This document shows positions 10,133 through 21,179 of a stretch of DNA of 64,000 bases, piece after piece. Position numbers and translations under genes: made by a program. The stretch's first letter is position 1, and every line of letters starts with the position of its first letter. The notes below the pieces were generated by a model that worked only from the letters and a program-made list of their open reading frames with translations, was not told the DNA's origin and made no database searches. Source of the DNA: Bombyx mori (lineage: Eukaryota > Arthropoda > Insecta > Lepidoptera > Bombycidae); the NCBI RefSeq assembly GCF_030269925.1, contig NC_085130.1:7142501-7206500 (forward strand), in the 5' to 3' direction.

Positions 10133-11345
10133 GGTTGGGGAAAAAGTATCTTCGCATTTTTTAAGAAAATTCACAACATTTTTTAATATAGTTTATTCGC
10201 ATTTAACTAAGTATGTCGGTACCATTTTGTTCGTACACAAACACAACAACTTTTTGCCATCTTGTAGGTAGGGACATGATCCCATTGCTATAGAAAATTT
10301 GGGGCTTCTGATCAAAATACCGCGACAATTGGTTTTGGCAGTCCTCTCGTGATGTTAACCTGACACTGCCTAAAGAATTCTGAAGAGACCGAAACAGGTA
10401 GAAATCTGAAGGTGCAAGGTCAGGACTATACGGCGGATGCATTAACACCTCCCAGCCAAGCTCTCTTAATTTTTCCTGAGTGGCTAAAGATGTGTGAGGT
10501 CTAGCGTTATCGTGATGAAAAACCACACCCCTTCTGTTGATTAATTCCGGCCGCTTTCTCTCAACTTCTTGCTTTAATCTCATCAGTTGTTCGCAGTAGA
10601 GTTTAGAATCGATGGTCCTGCCTGGTGGTAACAGCTCATAATGTATAATGCCCTTCCAACCCCACCACACACACAGCATCACCTTGTTGCAAGTTAACCC
10701 GGGTTTTGCCAGAGTCTGTGAAGCCTGACCGGCCTTTGACCACAACCTTTCTCGTACGTTCTTGTCGTACGTGATCCACTTTTCACCACCAGTTATCAGC
10801 TTCTTCAAAAATGGTTCGGATTCATTACGTCGTAATAAAGAATCACAAATGAGTACACGGTTCATTAGGTTTCTTTCAGTGAGCTTTTTTGTGTACCCAG
10901 TTTTTTCAAATGCGCCATAACTATTTTGTGGTCAATTCCCAGTTCTTCACTTACGTCATAACTACTGATATGCCGACTTGCCCCACTTTTTCAAAAATGG
11001 CATCGATTTTATCCATAATAGGGCGGCCAGAGCCACGTGCATTTTTGACATCAAAATTTTCGGATTGAAAACGCTTAAACCAAATTTGTGCTACTCTCAC
11101 AGACACTGCACTAGGTCCATAAACATCGCAATATTTTTTCACGGCTGGCGTTGCTTTTTTACCTTTTTTGTAGTAAAATTTTAAATGTATCGAATATCTT
11201 CATTAGATTCACTCATCTTGACAGTACGAAAAATAAATAAAATCACAAATCTTCCTAATTTTAATTTAGAATTATCTTCTTTCGAACTTAAACTTTTAAT
11301 GATACCAAAACCAGCCAGATACAAATAGTATAGCCAAGGAGATTT
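10133..11345 (-). mobile_element. mariner (DD34D) element, defective
   Basis: The 3' end is an inverted terminal repeat starting GGTTGGGGAAAAAGTATCTT, preceded by TA. The element contains a transposase on the minus strand (described separately). The opposite terminal repeat is expected near 11290-11345 but I cannot match it with confidence; the best candidate (CCAAAACCAGCCA, inverted) is diverged. The right boundary is therefore approximate. Confidence 0.8.
10203..11213 (-). pseudogene. mariner transposase pseudogene
   Basis: Mariner transposases cut and paste their own element in the nucleus. The C-terminal 220 residues are open (10203-10865). They hold GEKWITYD (first catalytic Asp), HHDNARPHT (second) and YSPDLAPSDF (third). 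The second and third Asp are separated by 34 residues, which defines DD34D mariners. The N-terminal part is broken. A 63-residue piece (10951-11142) carries the helix-turn-helix-like AQIWFKRFQ and a GRP linker, and the likely start (MSESNEDIRYI, near 11213) lies in another frame. The linker block between the DNA-binding and catalytic parts looks shortened. The reading frame is interrupted at least twice, so no active protein is expected. Similarity seems closest to cecropia-type mariners, from memory. Confidence 0.85.
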
Positions 11346-11370
11346 TATTACAAGTTCATACATTTTTAAG

Positions 11371-11735
11371 CTATTGCATAGCTTTTATCGCGAGCCTTGA
11401 GCGCGGCGACCGAATCATGAAATTCCGTAACGAAAAAAACCTAACATCCCTCACTCCGCCTACCATGTAGCTCGCGTTCAACACATTCACACGTTGCGCT
11501 TGTGTAGTGTTTGTGAATAAGCGCGTGGCGTGACGTCAAACTGCATGCGCATCATGAAAAGTCTGCCCATCTCTCTCTCGCACGGTTTAGCTTATGAGTA
11601 TGAAGGGGACAGTTAAGGTTTTGCCTTTATTGAGGTTTAATATAGCGTGGTCTTGTTTTATTATTGTTTTAATATTAAATTATCATTGTCTAATTATAAT
11701 GTCATAAGTTGATAAAAAATGCTATGCAATAGCTT
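11371..11735. mobile_element. Possible MITE with short inverted repeats
   Basis: AGCTATTGCATAGC near 11371 and its inverse GCTATGCAATAGCT near 11720 bound about 365 bp of non-coding sequence. The core 13-mer is itself nearly palindromic. No target duplication is obvious. It could also be a remnant of the surrounding hAT interior. Confidence 0.35.
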
Positions 11736-11765
11736 TACCACCGCAGTTCCCGAGTGCCACACGTT

Positions 11766-13580
11766 TTTTTTTCTTTTGTCAAGAGGAAATCGCCGGACTT
11801 CCGCCCTTCACTAGGGGATAGAGGGCGGGGCATGTCGGAGTCGAACCGACTAAAACCTCTTGTCGCTCAACAACCAGCATCCAAACCTCGCATGAGACAG
11901 AGCTCATGAAAAGGCAAAGGGGGGAAAGTGAAGCGTTTAGTGCGGAGCACATCTCTCCCATCACCCTCCCCCTCGGGACGCCGGACTGGTGGTCGTCGGC
12001 GCCACGACCACCAGCCCTCTCGGTCGGCAGGCTGTCCGAAACCCGCCTAGATGGCGCCGGTTAGAATGGTCTATCCTACGGAATACCCCGCTGGGTCAGA
12101 ACCAGCGTGAGTTGAGGATAGCCGGCCTTCCATCACCCGGATGCTCATGCGTAAAACGTGAGCAGATCAGCTTGCACGTCGTCTTCTTAGGTGCCCTTCG
12201 CCGGTCCCCAGGCCGACATGTGAGGTAGATCCGAAAAACTTAGAGAGCCAGGGCTTGGGCGAGATTCGCCTCCCTGGACCCCGCTCGATGGCGGCGGGCC
12301 TGTGCATCTCTCACGATCCCCGCCGCCTCCTTTAGCGAGATGGTGCACTCGCAGAAGTCAAGCATCGCCTTTCACGACTCGTCGTCACCGAGCATCGATG
12401 CCAGAACACTCGGCAACGACAAGTCGTTTCCTATTTTTGCGACGAGGACACGCCGCCGCCCCTTCCATGCGGGGCAGGCGACGAGCGTATGCTCTGCCGT
12501 GTCCAAGTCGCAACCACAATGGTGGCACTCAGCCGTCGGCTCGGCTCTGATCCGATGCAGGAACTCACCGAAGCAACCATGCCCAGTGAGTACCTGCGTG
12601 AGCCGGAAAGTGAGGCGTCCTCTGTCACGATTCACCCAATTCACAAGATCCGGGAGAATCGCCTCGACGGTCCTACGACCAGCCGAAGGATCGACCAGCC
12701 GCCTGGACCATGACTCCAGCACGGACCGCCGAGATTGGGCCCTCCGCGCTCTGACCACACCGGGGCTGGGACGCGCCACGCCCCGGGCACGAAGGTTAGC
12801 CCGCCACTGATAGTCAGCGGCGGGCGCCTCCGCCTCCAGGACCCAAGGCGGCGTCCCAGCCAGTACACACGCCGCCTCGAAAGAGATGGTGCGATAACCA
12901 CGGATGATCCTGACCGCGATGGTGCGTTGCGGCCGTTGCAGTAACTTCGCTACCCCCACGGCCAGTGACTGGCCCCACGCGCGCGCCTCGTATAAGGCAC
13001 GTCACCTGGTCAGGCCCCCCGATGTTGGGAAGAAGCCGGCTTAACACGCCGGCCACCCCGAACAAACGAGGGACCAGGTTCTGAAAGTGAACACGGAAGG
13101 TCCAACGACTGTCCAGAATCAGGCCGAGGTACTTCAACTGCACCCCGACCCGATACGGACGCCTCCAACCACGATATGGGCATCGACAGGTGGCACTCTC
13201 CGCGGCCTGTGGAACCACATGGCCTCGGTTTTACTGAGTGTCACGTCGAGGCCTAATCTCCTGATTTTGCCGATGACATGCGCCACCCCAGCGGTGGCAA
13301 GACGAGCAAACTCAGCAAAACTCCCCCCGGGACATAACCAGCGTGTCGTCTGCGTAACAGATTACGCTTAGGCCCGGGAGGATGGCACCTCTCAGTACCC
13401 AGTCATACCCGATATTCCACAAAAGGGGGCCGAGCACCGACCCCTGTGGAACACCGCGTACGACCGGGAACCTGTGCACGATCCCACCGTGCTCAGTACA
13501 CGTGACCGATCTGTCCTCCAAGTAGGAAGCCACCAGTCGGCAAAGATAGGGGGGCACTCCGTGTCTTACCAGGGGCATTT
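11766..13580 (-). mobile_element. R1-clade-like LINE, 5'-truncated and broken
   Basis: Minus-strand LINE copying itself through RNA. At 13312-13578 the reading contains GVPQGSVLGPLLWN and CYADDTLVM, the reverse transcriptase palm motifs with the YADD catalytic box. The frame breaks, continues in a 134-residue piece (12814-13218, LKYLGLILDSRW), then a 195-residue piece (12372-12959). The last ends with a zinc-knuckle, CHHCGCDLDTAEHTLVAC (C-x2-C-x8-H-x4-C), typical of the C-terminus of R1/TRAS/SART-type elements. A 3' untranslated region runs down to 11767, where an A-rich tail (T run on the plus strand) ends it. The endonuclease domain is absent. GC content is clearly higher than in the surrounding DNA. 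It appears to be inserted in a Helitron. Confidence 0.8.
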
Positions 13581-13583
13581 TTT

Positions 13584-13937
13584 AAATAAAAGAACACTTA
13601 TTGCGGCATAACTATAATAGTTAGACATATGCTGTCGCGACACTTTTTGTAAATAATAATGTTTTTTACAAAGTCGTAGTACATTATTTTATTCTATCAT
13701 CAATAGTTTTCGTAGGGCACGCGACGTAAATAATATTTTAGGTAAAAAAAAATTACACCTTGGGTTATTGGAGTTTTAGTAAGGATACCTAATTTTTTCA
13801 AAAAAGAATATAGCCTATGTCACTCGGGAATAGTGAAGCTTCCAAATAGTGAAAGAATTTTTCAAATCGGTTTAGTAGTTTCGGAGCCTATTGAATACAA
13901 ACAAACAAATCTTTCCTCTTTATAATATTAGTATAGA
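13584..13937 (-). mobile_element. Helitron, 5' part
   Basis: On the minus strand it starts TCTATACTAATATTATAAAG after an A and continues GGCTCCGAAACTACT. A second copy runs the other way at 46904-47640, which supports the boundaries. The 3' hairpin end is missing because the R1-like LINE sits at about 13580. Confidence 0.7.
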
Positions 13938-14094
13938 TATAAATTTTTACAAATAATAAAAACGCTGACTTAGGCGGCGGTTTTTATTTGAACCAGTTCT
14001 AAATTTTAAACTAAAATTCTATGAAAAGTTACCCATATTTATCTATAATACGAAATGATATTAATTTATTTTTCGTAGTTTCCTTCCTTCTTGC

Positions 14095-14520
14095 GTCGAT
14101 AATCCTCAGTGCTGAGGGTCGTGGCCTCCTCTAATAACTTTCTCCTACATCATCTTGCGCCATTCCTGCCTGTCCTCGGCTGTGTGGATAGCAACGTGGA
14201 CTGAGGTATTGAGAGTGCGGAGGTGCATTGGAATCTTGAGCTCGGTAAGAATGGATTCGTTGGTTCTGTGTTCTGTCCAACGAATCCCGAGCATTTTCCT
14301 CCAGCACCACATCTCAAACGCGTCGATGCGTTGGCGGTCGGCTTTCTTGAGGGTCCAAGTCTCTGCGCCGTAGAGAAAAATGCCACCCAAACACGGTCCG
14401 TTTGGGACATAGCTCTCTTTGCCATACTGATTCGCCTTCTGAGGTCCTTTTCGGAGGATCCATTACTAGCTATGACGGAGCCCAGATAAATGAAATCCTC
14501 TACGACTTCCAGGTTTAGCT
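14095..14520 (-). mobile_element. RTE-like LINE, C-terminal coding end and 3' end
   Basis: The minus strand encodes, with frame shifts, an RTE C-terminal region with LYGAETWTLKKADRQRIDAFE and WCWRKMLGIRW, conserved after the reverse transcriptase domain in RTE/BovB elements. Upstream residues such as EDFIYLGS are also seen. The 3' end is GACCCTCAGCACTGAGG(ATTAT) inverted at about 14095-14120. No intact domain remains. Confidence 0.8.
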
Positions 14521-14825
14521 TATTCGTAGTTTAATAAGTTATTATTGTTAGTAGTATTATTTACTAGTCGAAATAGAAATTTTTAATTATCTTATGATGA
14601 GAATCTTATATTAATGAGAAAGATATTCAACAAAAATAGTTTCGTTCTAATAAATTAGCATAGTAATAGTACAGTGAACTAGCAATTTATTTTGGTAATT
14701 CTGAATTTTAACAAACATGTTGATGAGAAGAATTCATTTTTACTTTGCAAATTTGCAAATACACGCTCTGTAGCAATGTACGGACATATAATAATATGAA
14801 GAAACAATAATAGCATCTACAAATA

Positions 14826-16145
14826 TACCTAGTCAGGTCATAAGTATTGTCACACAGTAAAAACTTTTCTTTTAGAATGCTGGCCACAAAAAAGTTTATT
14901 GAATTCGAATTTCGAATTGCTCATAAAAATAAAAAAACATACTATTAGAATTTTACTCATTTTTAAATATGGAGTGGACGCTTAAAGAAGACCGTGTTGC
15001 AGTTATTGCGTTGCATCGTTGCGGTTACGCGCCAATTCAAATTTTTAACATACTGAAAAATTTGAATATAACCAAAAGATTCGTTTATCGTACCATCAAA
15101 CGATACAATGAAGACTCTAGTGTAGATGACAGGTCAAGAAGTGGTCACCCTCGGTCTGTTAGAACTCCAGGAGTGATAAAAGCTGTGAAGGCGCGAATTC
15201 AAAGAAATCCCAAACGTAAGCAGAAACTGTTGGCCCTTCAGATGGGGTTAAGCAGAACCACGGTGAAAAGGGTGTTAAATGAAGACTTAGGGCTTCGGGC
15301 ATATCGAAGAAAAACAGGACATCGTTTGAATGCTCTCTAATGGACCTGAGACTGAAGAGATGCCGCGCTTTGTTAAAGCGGTACGCGGGAAAAAAATATC
15401 GGGATATTCTTTTTTCGGATGAAAAAATTTTTACCGTAGAAGAGAGCTACAACAAACAAAATGATAAGGTGTACGCACACAGTAGTGAAGAAGCGAGCAA
15501 CCGTATTCCGCGTGTCCAACGAGATCATTTTCCATCCTCGCTCATGGTATGGTTGGGAGTTTCTTATTGGGGCTTAACAGAGGTACATTTTTGTGAGAAA
15601 GGTGTAAAAACGAATGCAGTTGTGTATCAAAATACAGTCCTAACGAACCTTGTGGAACCTGTTTCTCATATCATGTTCAATAACAGGCACTGGGTATTCC
15701 AACAAGATTCGGCGCCAGCTCATAGAGCGAAGAGCACACAAGACTGGCTGGCGGCGCGTGAAATCGACTTCATCCGGCACGAAGACTGGTCCTCCTCCAG
15801 TCCAGATTTGAATCCGTTAGATTACAAGATATGACAACACTTGGAGGAAAAGGCGTGCTCAAAGCCTCATCCCAATTTGGAGTCACTCAAGACATCCTTG
15901 ATTAAGGCAGCCGCCGATATTGACATGGACCTCGTTCGTGCTGCGATAGACGACTGGCCGCGCAGATTGAAGGCCTGTATTCAAAATCACGGAGGTCATT
16001 TTGAATAAACTTTAGTGTCATAAGAATCTATGTTTTGTTAAGTTCATTTTGGTATATGAATGGTTACATAATGAATAAACTTGTTTCAATTATTTTACAT
16101 TAAACATGTGACAGAATTTATGACCTGACTAGGTATATGTACTAC
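14826..16145 (+). mobile_element. maT (DD37D) transposon, nearly complete but defective
   Basis: Terminal inverted repeats read TACCTAGTCAGGTCATAA at the left and the inverse, TTATGACCTGACTAGGTA, at the right, about 1.3 kb apart. They enclose a single transposase gene in the plus direction. The TA at each end fits the TA target of the Tc1/mariner superfamily. Confidence 0.85.
14969..16008 (+). pseudogene. maT transposase pseudogene (DD37D)
   Basis: Cut-and-paste transposase of the Tc1/mariner superfamily. The first open frame (14969-15340, 123 aa) starts MEWTLKEDRVAVIALH and carries two helix-turn-helix-type segments joined by a GHPRSVR linker. It stops at TAA overlapping the ATG of the second frame (TAATG at 15338-15342), so one frameshift separates them. 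The second frame holds FSDEKIF (first Asp), FQQDSAPAH (second Asp) and SPDLNPLDY (third Asp). There are 37 residues between the second and third catalytic Asp, as in maT. A TGA directly after LDYKI (15832-15834) ends it early; the same frame then stays open to the natural stop at 16006-16008. One frameshift plus one nonsense codon make it inactive. Confidence 0.85.
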
Positions 16146-16300
16146 GTGGTACTACATTTACTAAAATTAATACAACATTTATTAATTAAATTAATGAATT
16201 TGTGGTTTTAAAGTTTTAGGGGTGTATAAAAAATGGGGGGCGCTGAAAAATAATTGATTTTCAAAGGGGGCGGTAAAAGAAATAAGTTTGAGAATCACTG

Positions 16301-16335
16301 CTCTAGACCATCAGCTAAGGTAAATAAAAAAATAC
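16301..16335 (+). repeat. Right target duplication and remainder of the 'type I' LINE tail
   Basis: CTCTAGAC (16301-16308) matches 9889-9896. The following CATCAGCTAAGG and A-rich end finish the tail interrupted at 9896. Confidence 0.75.
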
Positions 16336-17652
16336 GACTTTCTTCAGAGACGTATATTACAAATCTCCACACTCCTAGGATAATGTAAATGCAATGGCTT
16401 TTGTTTTTGATAGCTAAAAGGTGTGTTGTTTATTAATTACGTAAAGTTGATAAATATATCCATTTAATATTGCTATTGGTGTATTAGTTCTGTTTTTTTT
16501 TTTTTTTTCGAATAGTACGTATTACTTATTGGTAGCTGGACAAAGCTAGCCTGTCTATCTCTGAATATCGAATTCAAAGAACAATTTCATATATTAAGTC
16601 AATTTGAAAATAATTAATTTGTGAAAAAGCATTGACTCCAAAAATAATAATTGAAACAACACTTTATATGTGATTTTAAGCATGTCGCTAAATCGGACAT
16701 TTCGTAAGTGTATCTTTGAGAAATAAATTGCATTGATAACAGCATCAACATCACTTATTACAGACTTGATGAATAGTGGTTGTTAAGGTGGTTAAATGTA
16801 ATGGCCTTTACACATATGTCAGTACTTATTAAAAATATTTGTAAAATCTACCATTTAAATTAGAATATTTGTAGGTAAAGAAAGTTATTCCTTTCTTTAA
16901 TTTGAATTATGTCACGCATGCGCTGTCGACATGTTGTAAAGTCGAAAAGCCTTGACAGATAAACAATATGTCATTGTGTAAAATTTTATAAAAATAATTT
17001 CTATTTAGATAGTTACAAGATTATAAAATAAACTTTAAATGTCGTTTCTTTGTACTTTCGGAGCAACACATTGAAGTTTTATTTTAATAAAACCACATAC
17101 CTAATAATCATTCTATATTTTTAAACGAAATCAGTCCCTAATTACAATTTTGGCTTGTCTAAGTCTCCAAAATAAAGTACCTATAGAAAGATAACATTTT
17201 TTTTAATACAAATATTTATATCCCTTTCTGAATTGTATAATGTTAATGGATTTTTTTTTAAATAAACTTTCATTATATAACTTTTGGTTGCGATTAATAA
17301 GTAAATACATATTAAATATAATAACATCACTTTAATTAACTTAATTTATATGTTATTGAACAAAAATAAAATAGCAAATCAAAAGGAACTTACCAAAAAT
17401 TTTAACAAAAAAATATTGTTTTAATTGGCAACACAAAAATAAACACGCGCGAAATTGGTTGTAAAAAAACTCTATTCGATTTAAAACGCGTGCAATGCGA
17501 TCACTGGTCCAATGGCGACTGGAATGAAACGCACTAAACAAAACGATTCGGAGAGAATGTTCGTAGGTATATACAGACAAATCAAATGATTGTATTAACC
17601 ATAATATCTGAGATCAGAATTAATGATATTAAATTTTTCCAAATGGTCGCAC
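16336..17652. other. AT-rich sequence without recognised gene
   Basis: Unique-looking non-coding DNA with a T-rich run near 16492-16509. The open frame of 75 aa at 17353-17580 (minus) has no recognisable motif and I treat it as chance. Confidence 0.45.
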
Positions 17653-17922
17653 CAGTGGCGGATTAAAGGTCCAGGAGCGCCCTAGGCAATCACTTTATCG
17701 GCGCCCCTGTACTGACCATAAATGGCCATCATAATACTATAAATTTTAACTAGTTGTTTTTGCAATTACGATGACGTTGTATCATCAAACCCTAGACTTT
17801 AGACCAGGACATTTAGTTATGTTATTTTCTTTATTTATTTAAAAATACTGAGCTCGCGTGCCCCTTGTAACTACACGCCCCTAGGCACGTGCCTAGTTTG
17901 CCTTACGGATAATCCGCTTCTG
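17653..17922. mobile_element. Non-autonomous hAT-like element
   Basis: Ends read CAGTGGCGGATTA and, inverted, CAGAAGCGGATTA. The flanks GGTCGCAC (17645-17652) and GGTAGCAG (17923-17930) match at six of eight positions, a plausible decayed 8-bp hAT duplication. CCTAGGC blocks occur inside both ends. No coding sequence. Confidence 0.65.
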
Positions 17923-18223
17923 GGTAGCAGCGTGTAATATCTTTAACATTTAGCGCGCACCGGAAGCTAAGACAAATATATCCTGACACGATAACATTAG
18001 AGCTACGCGAACGAAAAATTGTTTTAATATTGCTATTCGCAATACATAGGTATACATATTATTAAAGTGGCTTTGCTTTATTGAACACCCAGAAAAACAT
18101 TAACACGAAGATAAATAAAAGAAATAAAATCTGTGGGATGTTTTAACGACAGAGGGAATCACGTCGGGATCACCAGTGTCGAAGTCTTAAACGACGAAAG
18201 GAAGATCTTCCACCGAGCGGGTT

Positions 18224-18332
18224 TTATTTATTGCTTAGATGGATGGACGAGCGCACAGCACACATAGTGTTAAGTGGTTACTGGAACCCATAGACAGCTA
18301 CAACGTAAATGCCGCCGCCCACCTTGAGATAT
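18224..18332 (-). mobile_element. Bm1 SINE fragment
   Basis: TTGCTTAGATGGATGGACGAG through CACCTTGAGATATGAG, joined directly to the next repeat. Confidence 0.8.
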
Positions 18333-18563
18333 GAGTTTTTCGCCGGATCTTTTCAAAGAGTTGCAATTCCGATCCGGTAGTAGATTTATTCGCGAAACAG
18401 CTGCTCTTGAGGCTTGTTAGGTCTCTTTGGGAGGCGCTCGGGCAGCTGTTAGCAAATCCCACCCCTCATGACTGAGCCTTTGCTCGCACACCTGTCCTGG
18501 TGAAACTGGAAAAGCCTCCGGGGGCTACGGGCCACCAGTAATCCTTCAATCTTAAAAAAAAAC
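18333..18563 (+). mobile_element. LINE-derived repeat 'type II' tail
   Basis: Fixed block order: TTCGCCGGATCTT, CCGATCCGGTAGTAGATT, GAAACAGCTGCTCTTGAGG, GCGCTCGGGCAGCTG, CACCTGTCCTGGTGAAACTGG and GCCACCAGTAATCCTTCAATC, then an A run. Type II shares its upstream blocks with type I but has a different 3' end. Other copies: 32870, 51612, 55090 and 57570, with short pieces at 36190 and 39328. Confidence 0.7.
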
Positions 18564-18744
18564 CATTGCTTATAATGGTGACTTAAACATCAAACTTAAA
18601 TTACGTGTAAACAGTTTTTAAACAAGTCTGTTAATTATCAATTACGTCACGCTTGCATCGAAAGGAAACGAGAAGACACCGTGAGAATTTGTTGTTCCTA
18701 CGTAATTACGTAATAAGAGATTGATCCCCTCATTTCAAAAATTT

Positions 18745-19168
18745 TTTTTTAAGGGAGTTTATGACCTGGTAACTAAGACATTTAAGTCAAATCTTATTTT
18801 AATTTATGTTGGTTCTTATTTTTATGAAAGAAAAATGATAATATGGACTGATATAAATGAAATGAAGATGATTAATTAGAGACATTAATCAACTGGGATG
18901 AAATTAAATGAAATGAGACGATAGGGGATGAAATATAATCTCAGTAAAATGGTGGTCATTTACTGAGATTTTTTCAGTGGACTTTTTGGAGGATCCCGAG
19001 AAGCTACGTCCAGCGGCTTTGATTCATTTTCCCACATTTATGCACTTTCACAGATATTAAACAGTTAATAAACCACCGTTATTACACATTTAAACCTGAA
19101 CAACACTAAATAGACAAAAATAAAACAAATCATACAACTTCACTCCTCGCGTTCCCGCCAAAAAGTCT
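18745..19168 (+). repeat. Dispersed repeat A, copy 3
   Basis: Same block order as at 2767: TTTATGACCTGGTAACTAAG, the AATCTCAGTAAA / TTTACTGAGATT hairpin near 18938-18972, then CGTTCCCGCCAAAAAGTC at the end. Confidence 0.75.
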
Positions 19169-19504
19169 AATTTCAAAGTAATAATAAGCCACAGATAATA
19201 AATACACTTTTGGTGGTAGCCATTACAGAACACAAGATATTTGACAGATGCGTGAATCTCGCTTACGACATTTTCAAGATAAGCTTGCATATATACAAGT
19301 TCCGAACACTGACATTCGGACCGTTGGTCTACCGAGCAATATCACCCGCTCGGTGGAAGATTTTCCCTTCGTTGTTAAGCATCCCACACACTTATTATTT
19401 AAGGGTTATGGAGGATAGAACTAAGGAGTACCAACTTGTATAGGGGACAAGATTAAAAAAGCGTCCACCTGTAAACAGCAAGCTATCGTTCGAAGACTCG
19501 CAGT

Positions 19505-19590
19505 TCGCACGAATCTTTGCCCGATGTGGGAATCGAACCCACGACCCTCGGCGCAACAGTCGGGGACGTTAACTAATGAACCAACACGTC
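19505..19590 (-). mobile_element. tRNA-like head of a second, lepidopteran-type SINE
   Basis: On the minus strand there is a perfect T-arm, GTGGGTTCGATTCCCAC, preceded by an A-box-like TGGTTCATTAGTTAACG. The acceptor arm does not pair well, so it is not an intact tRNA gene. A related body with GGCGGGATTCGAACCCG lies at 47885-47995. The Pol III-type boxes suggest a SINE head or a decayed tRNA. Confidence 0.5.
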
Positions 19591-19600
19591 AGTCAGTATA

Positions 19601-19905
19601 TCTATACATATAAATAAAATTGGAGTGTCTGTTTGTAATATTGAAATAGCCTCTTTTTACTACATGCATATGAATATATATACGGTATATACACCAAAAT
19701 AACATTTTTTTTACAATTTTTGTCTGTCTGTCTGTTTGTTCCGGCTAATCTCTGGAATGGCTGGACCGATTTTGACGGGACTTTCACTGATAGGTAGCTG
19801 ATGATATAAGGAGTAACTTAGGCTCCTTTTTTTAGACTAGCTTCGCCCTGCGGCTTCACCCGCGGTACGACAATAACCGCGGGTAACATCGCGGGACTCA
19901 GCTAT
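19601..19905 (+). mobile_element. Non-autonomous Helitron
   Basis: It starts TCTATACATATAAATAAAATTGG after an A. It carries the often-seen GGCTGGACCGATTTTGACGGG and ends with a GC-rich hairpin (ACCGCGGG ... CCGCGG region near 19856-19882) and CAGCTA. The terminal CTAG appears mutated to CTAT. Confidence 0.6.
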
Positions 19906-19911
19906 TAATAA

Positions 19912-20165
19912 TAAAATTTAATGTTTCCGAAGCGAAGCGAGGGCGGGTCAAAACAAAAGGAACCCGTCCGACGGGGGACACATCAAAGGAAAAACAAAAT
20001 TGTTTTTTTTTTGTTTAATTCCGAGCATTTTTATATTTATCTACCTTTTAAACCTTCTCTGGAGTTCCACAAATAATTCAAGACCAAAATTAGCCAAATA
20101 GCCGTTCTCGAGTTTTTTAGCGAGACTAACGAACAGAAATTCATTTTTCTATATAGGTATAGATA
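19912..20165 (-). mobile_element. Helitron fragment
   Basis: Inverted segment with CCGTCCGACGGGGGACACATC, AATTCAAGACCAAAATTAGCC and TTTTTTAGCGAGACTAACG. The same order occurs at 56917-57206 and, inverted, at 25469-25735. Its 3' CTAG end is not preserved. Confidence 0.55.
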
Positions 20166-20956
20166 GAAGATACGGCTTGGAAACAGCAAGTTAGAAATTT
20201 TCTTCTATTCCGTTCATGCAAGGGAATGTGTATATAACTTGTCTTTTAGTATCAAATAACAAGCTAACAGGAGATGTGTAATTGAATCTCTAACCTTTGA
20301 CTTTCACTGATTCGCTCTTCAAATCGAATATTCCTCATTTGTTTTATAATATTCATTCAGATAATGCAAATTTACGAGTATCTTGTTCATATAAACGTAA
20401 GGTGTGTTTTCGGTTAAATCTTTTTAAACTATTCAACGGATTTTAATGCAGTTTTCAGCAATAGATAGAGCGATTCAAGGGGAAGGTTTATATGTGTGTA
20501 ACCTTCATATGATATGACATAAATGACATAAAGAGGTTAATATTATGTTATACAGGTGACATAAACGTTAATTTCATAGATTATACACTTAATATATTTG
20601 AGAGTTAATTTGTATATTGAAACATTAGAAGAAGGAACATAAGAAATATAAAAACATTTTTGAATTGTAAAATATAAAAAACATAATAACTGTAGAAACA
20701 ATAGCTTTAAATGTCGTTTCTCTTTATAGAGCAAGTCAATTTAAACTATAGTTGTACTAGGCTAAACGTTATTTTTATGTGAATAAAATAATACATTGAA
20801 AAACAAAGAAACAATTTTGAAGTGAAAACTTCTTTAGAATCGTTGTGATTTCAAACCGGATGCAACGGAAAAACGACAGGTAAGAGACACAAATACAAAA
20901 ATGTGTAGGATGAAGCCAGCAAAGAATGAGACAGAAATATACATACTATTTAATAC
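20166..20956. other. AT-rich sequence; short Helitron-like piece at 20420-20520
   Basis: It contains AACGGATTTTAATGCAG and GATTCAAGGGGAAGG, which match the piece at 5130-5200. No coding sequence was recognised. Confidence 0.4.
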
Positions 20957-21051
20957 AGCGCCATCTGTGAGATTTTTTAATACTAACGTGTGTAGTGAAT
21001 TTTAATTTAGGGTTATACGTGAAATTAAAATATCAATTCACAGAGGGCGCT
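20957..21051. repeat. Small inverted-repeat element (95 bp)
   Basis: AGCGCCATCTGTGA at the left is matched by TCACAGAGGGCGCT at the right, 13 of 14 bases. The AGCGCCATCT motif recurs near 30460-30505 and 25090, suggesting a small MITE family. Confidence 0.4.
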
Positions 21052-21179
21052 ACCTAACAATTATTTACTAATGACAAAATTTTACATATACTTAAGACGT
21101 TTAGGATAATTGTATTTTAATTTTGGAAGGTTTCACTTCTACCACGTGTGAATTGCACACATGTAATTTTTTTTTTGTA

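Larger units (their letters stand above)
9897..16300. mobile_element. hAT-type element, 6.4 kb, nest of other transposons
   Basis: The left end reads CAGTCTTTCTCAAAGTGGG; the right end, inverted, reads CAGTGATTCTCAAACTTATT. Both fit the hAT terminal consensus (CAGxGxTTCTCAAA). GC-rich sub-terminal blocks (GGGGGGCGTT at the left, GGGGGGCGCTG at the right) are shared. An exact 8-bp duplication flanks the whole unit. I see no hAT transposase or BED zinc finger inside. The interior is filled by a mariner, a possible MITE, an R1-like LINE, a Helitron, an RTE tail and a maT element. The original hAT was therefore probably a short non-autonomous copy that later received these insertions. Confidence 0.85.

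Noticed and set aside
12340..12810. 156-aa plus-strand open frame
   Set aside because: It is the antisense shadow of the GC-rich R1-like LINE coding region, whose minus-strand frame carries the zinc knuckle.
15340..15834. A separate second gene in the maT element
   Set aside because: It is the C-terminal part of the same transposase after a frameshift, since the DD37D signature needs both parts.
19505..19590. Functional tRNA gene
   Set aside because: The T-arm is perfect but the acceptor stem does not pair and the anticodon arm is irregular; a SINE head or pseudogene is more likely.
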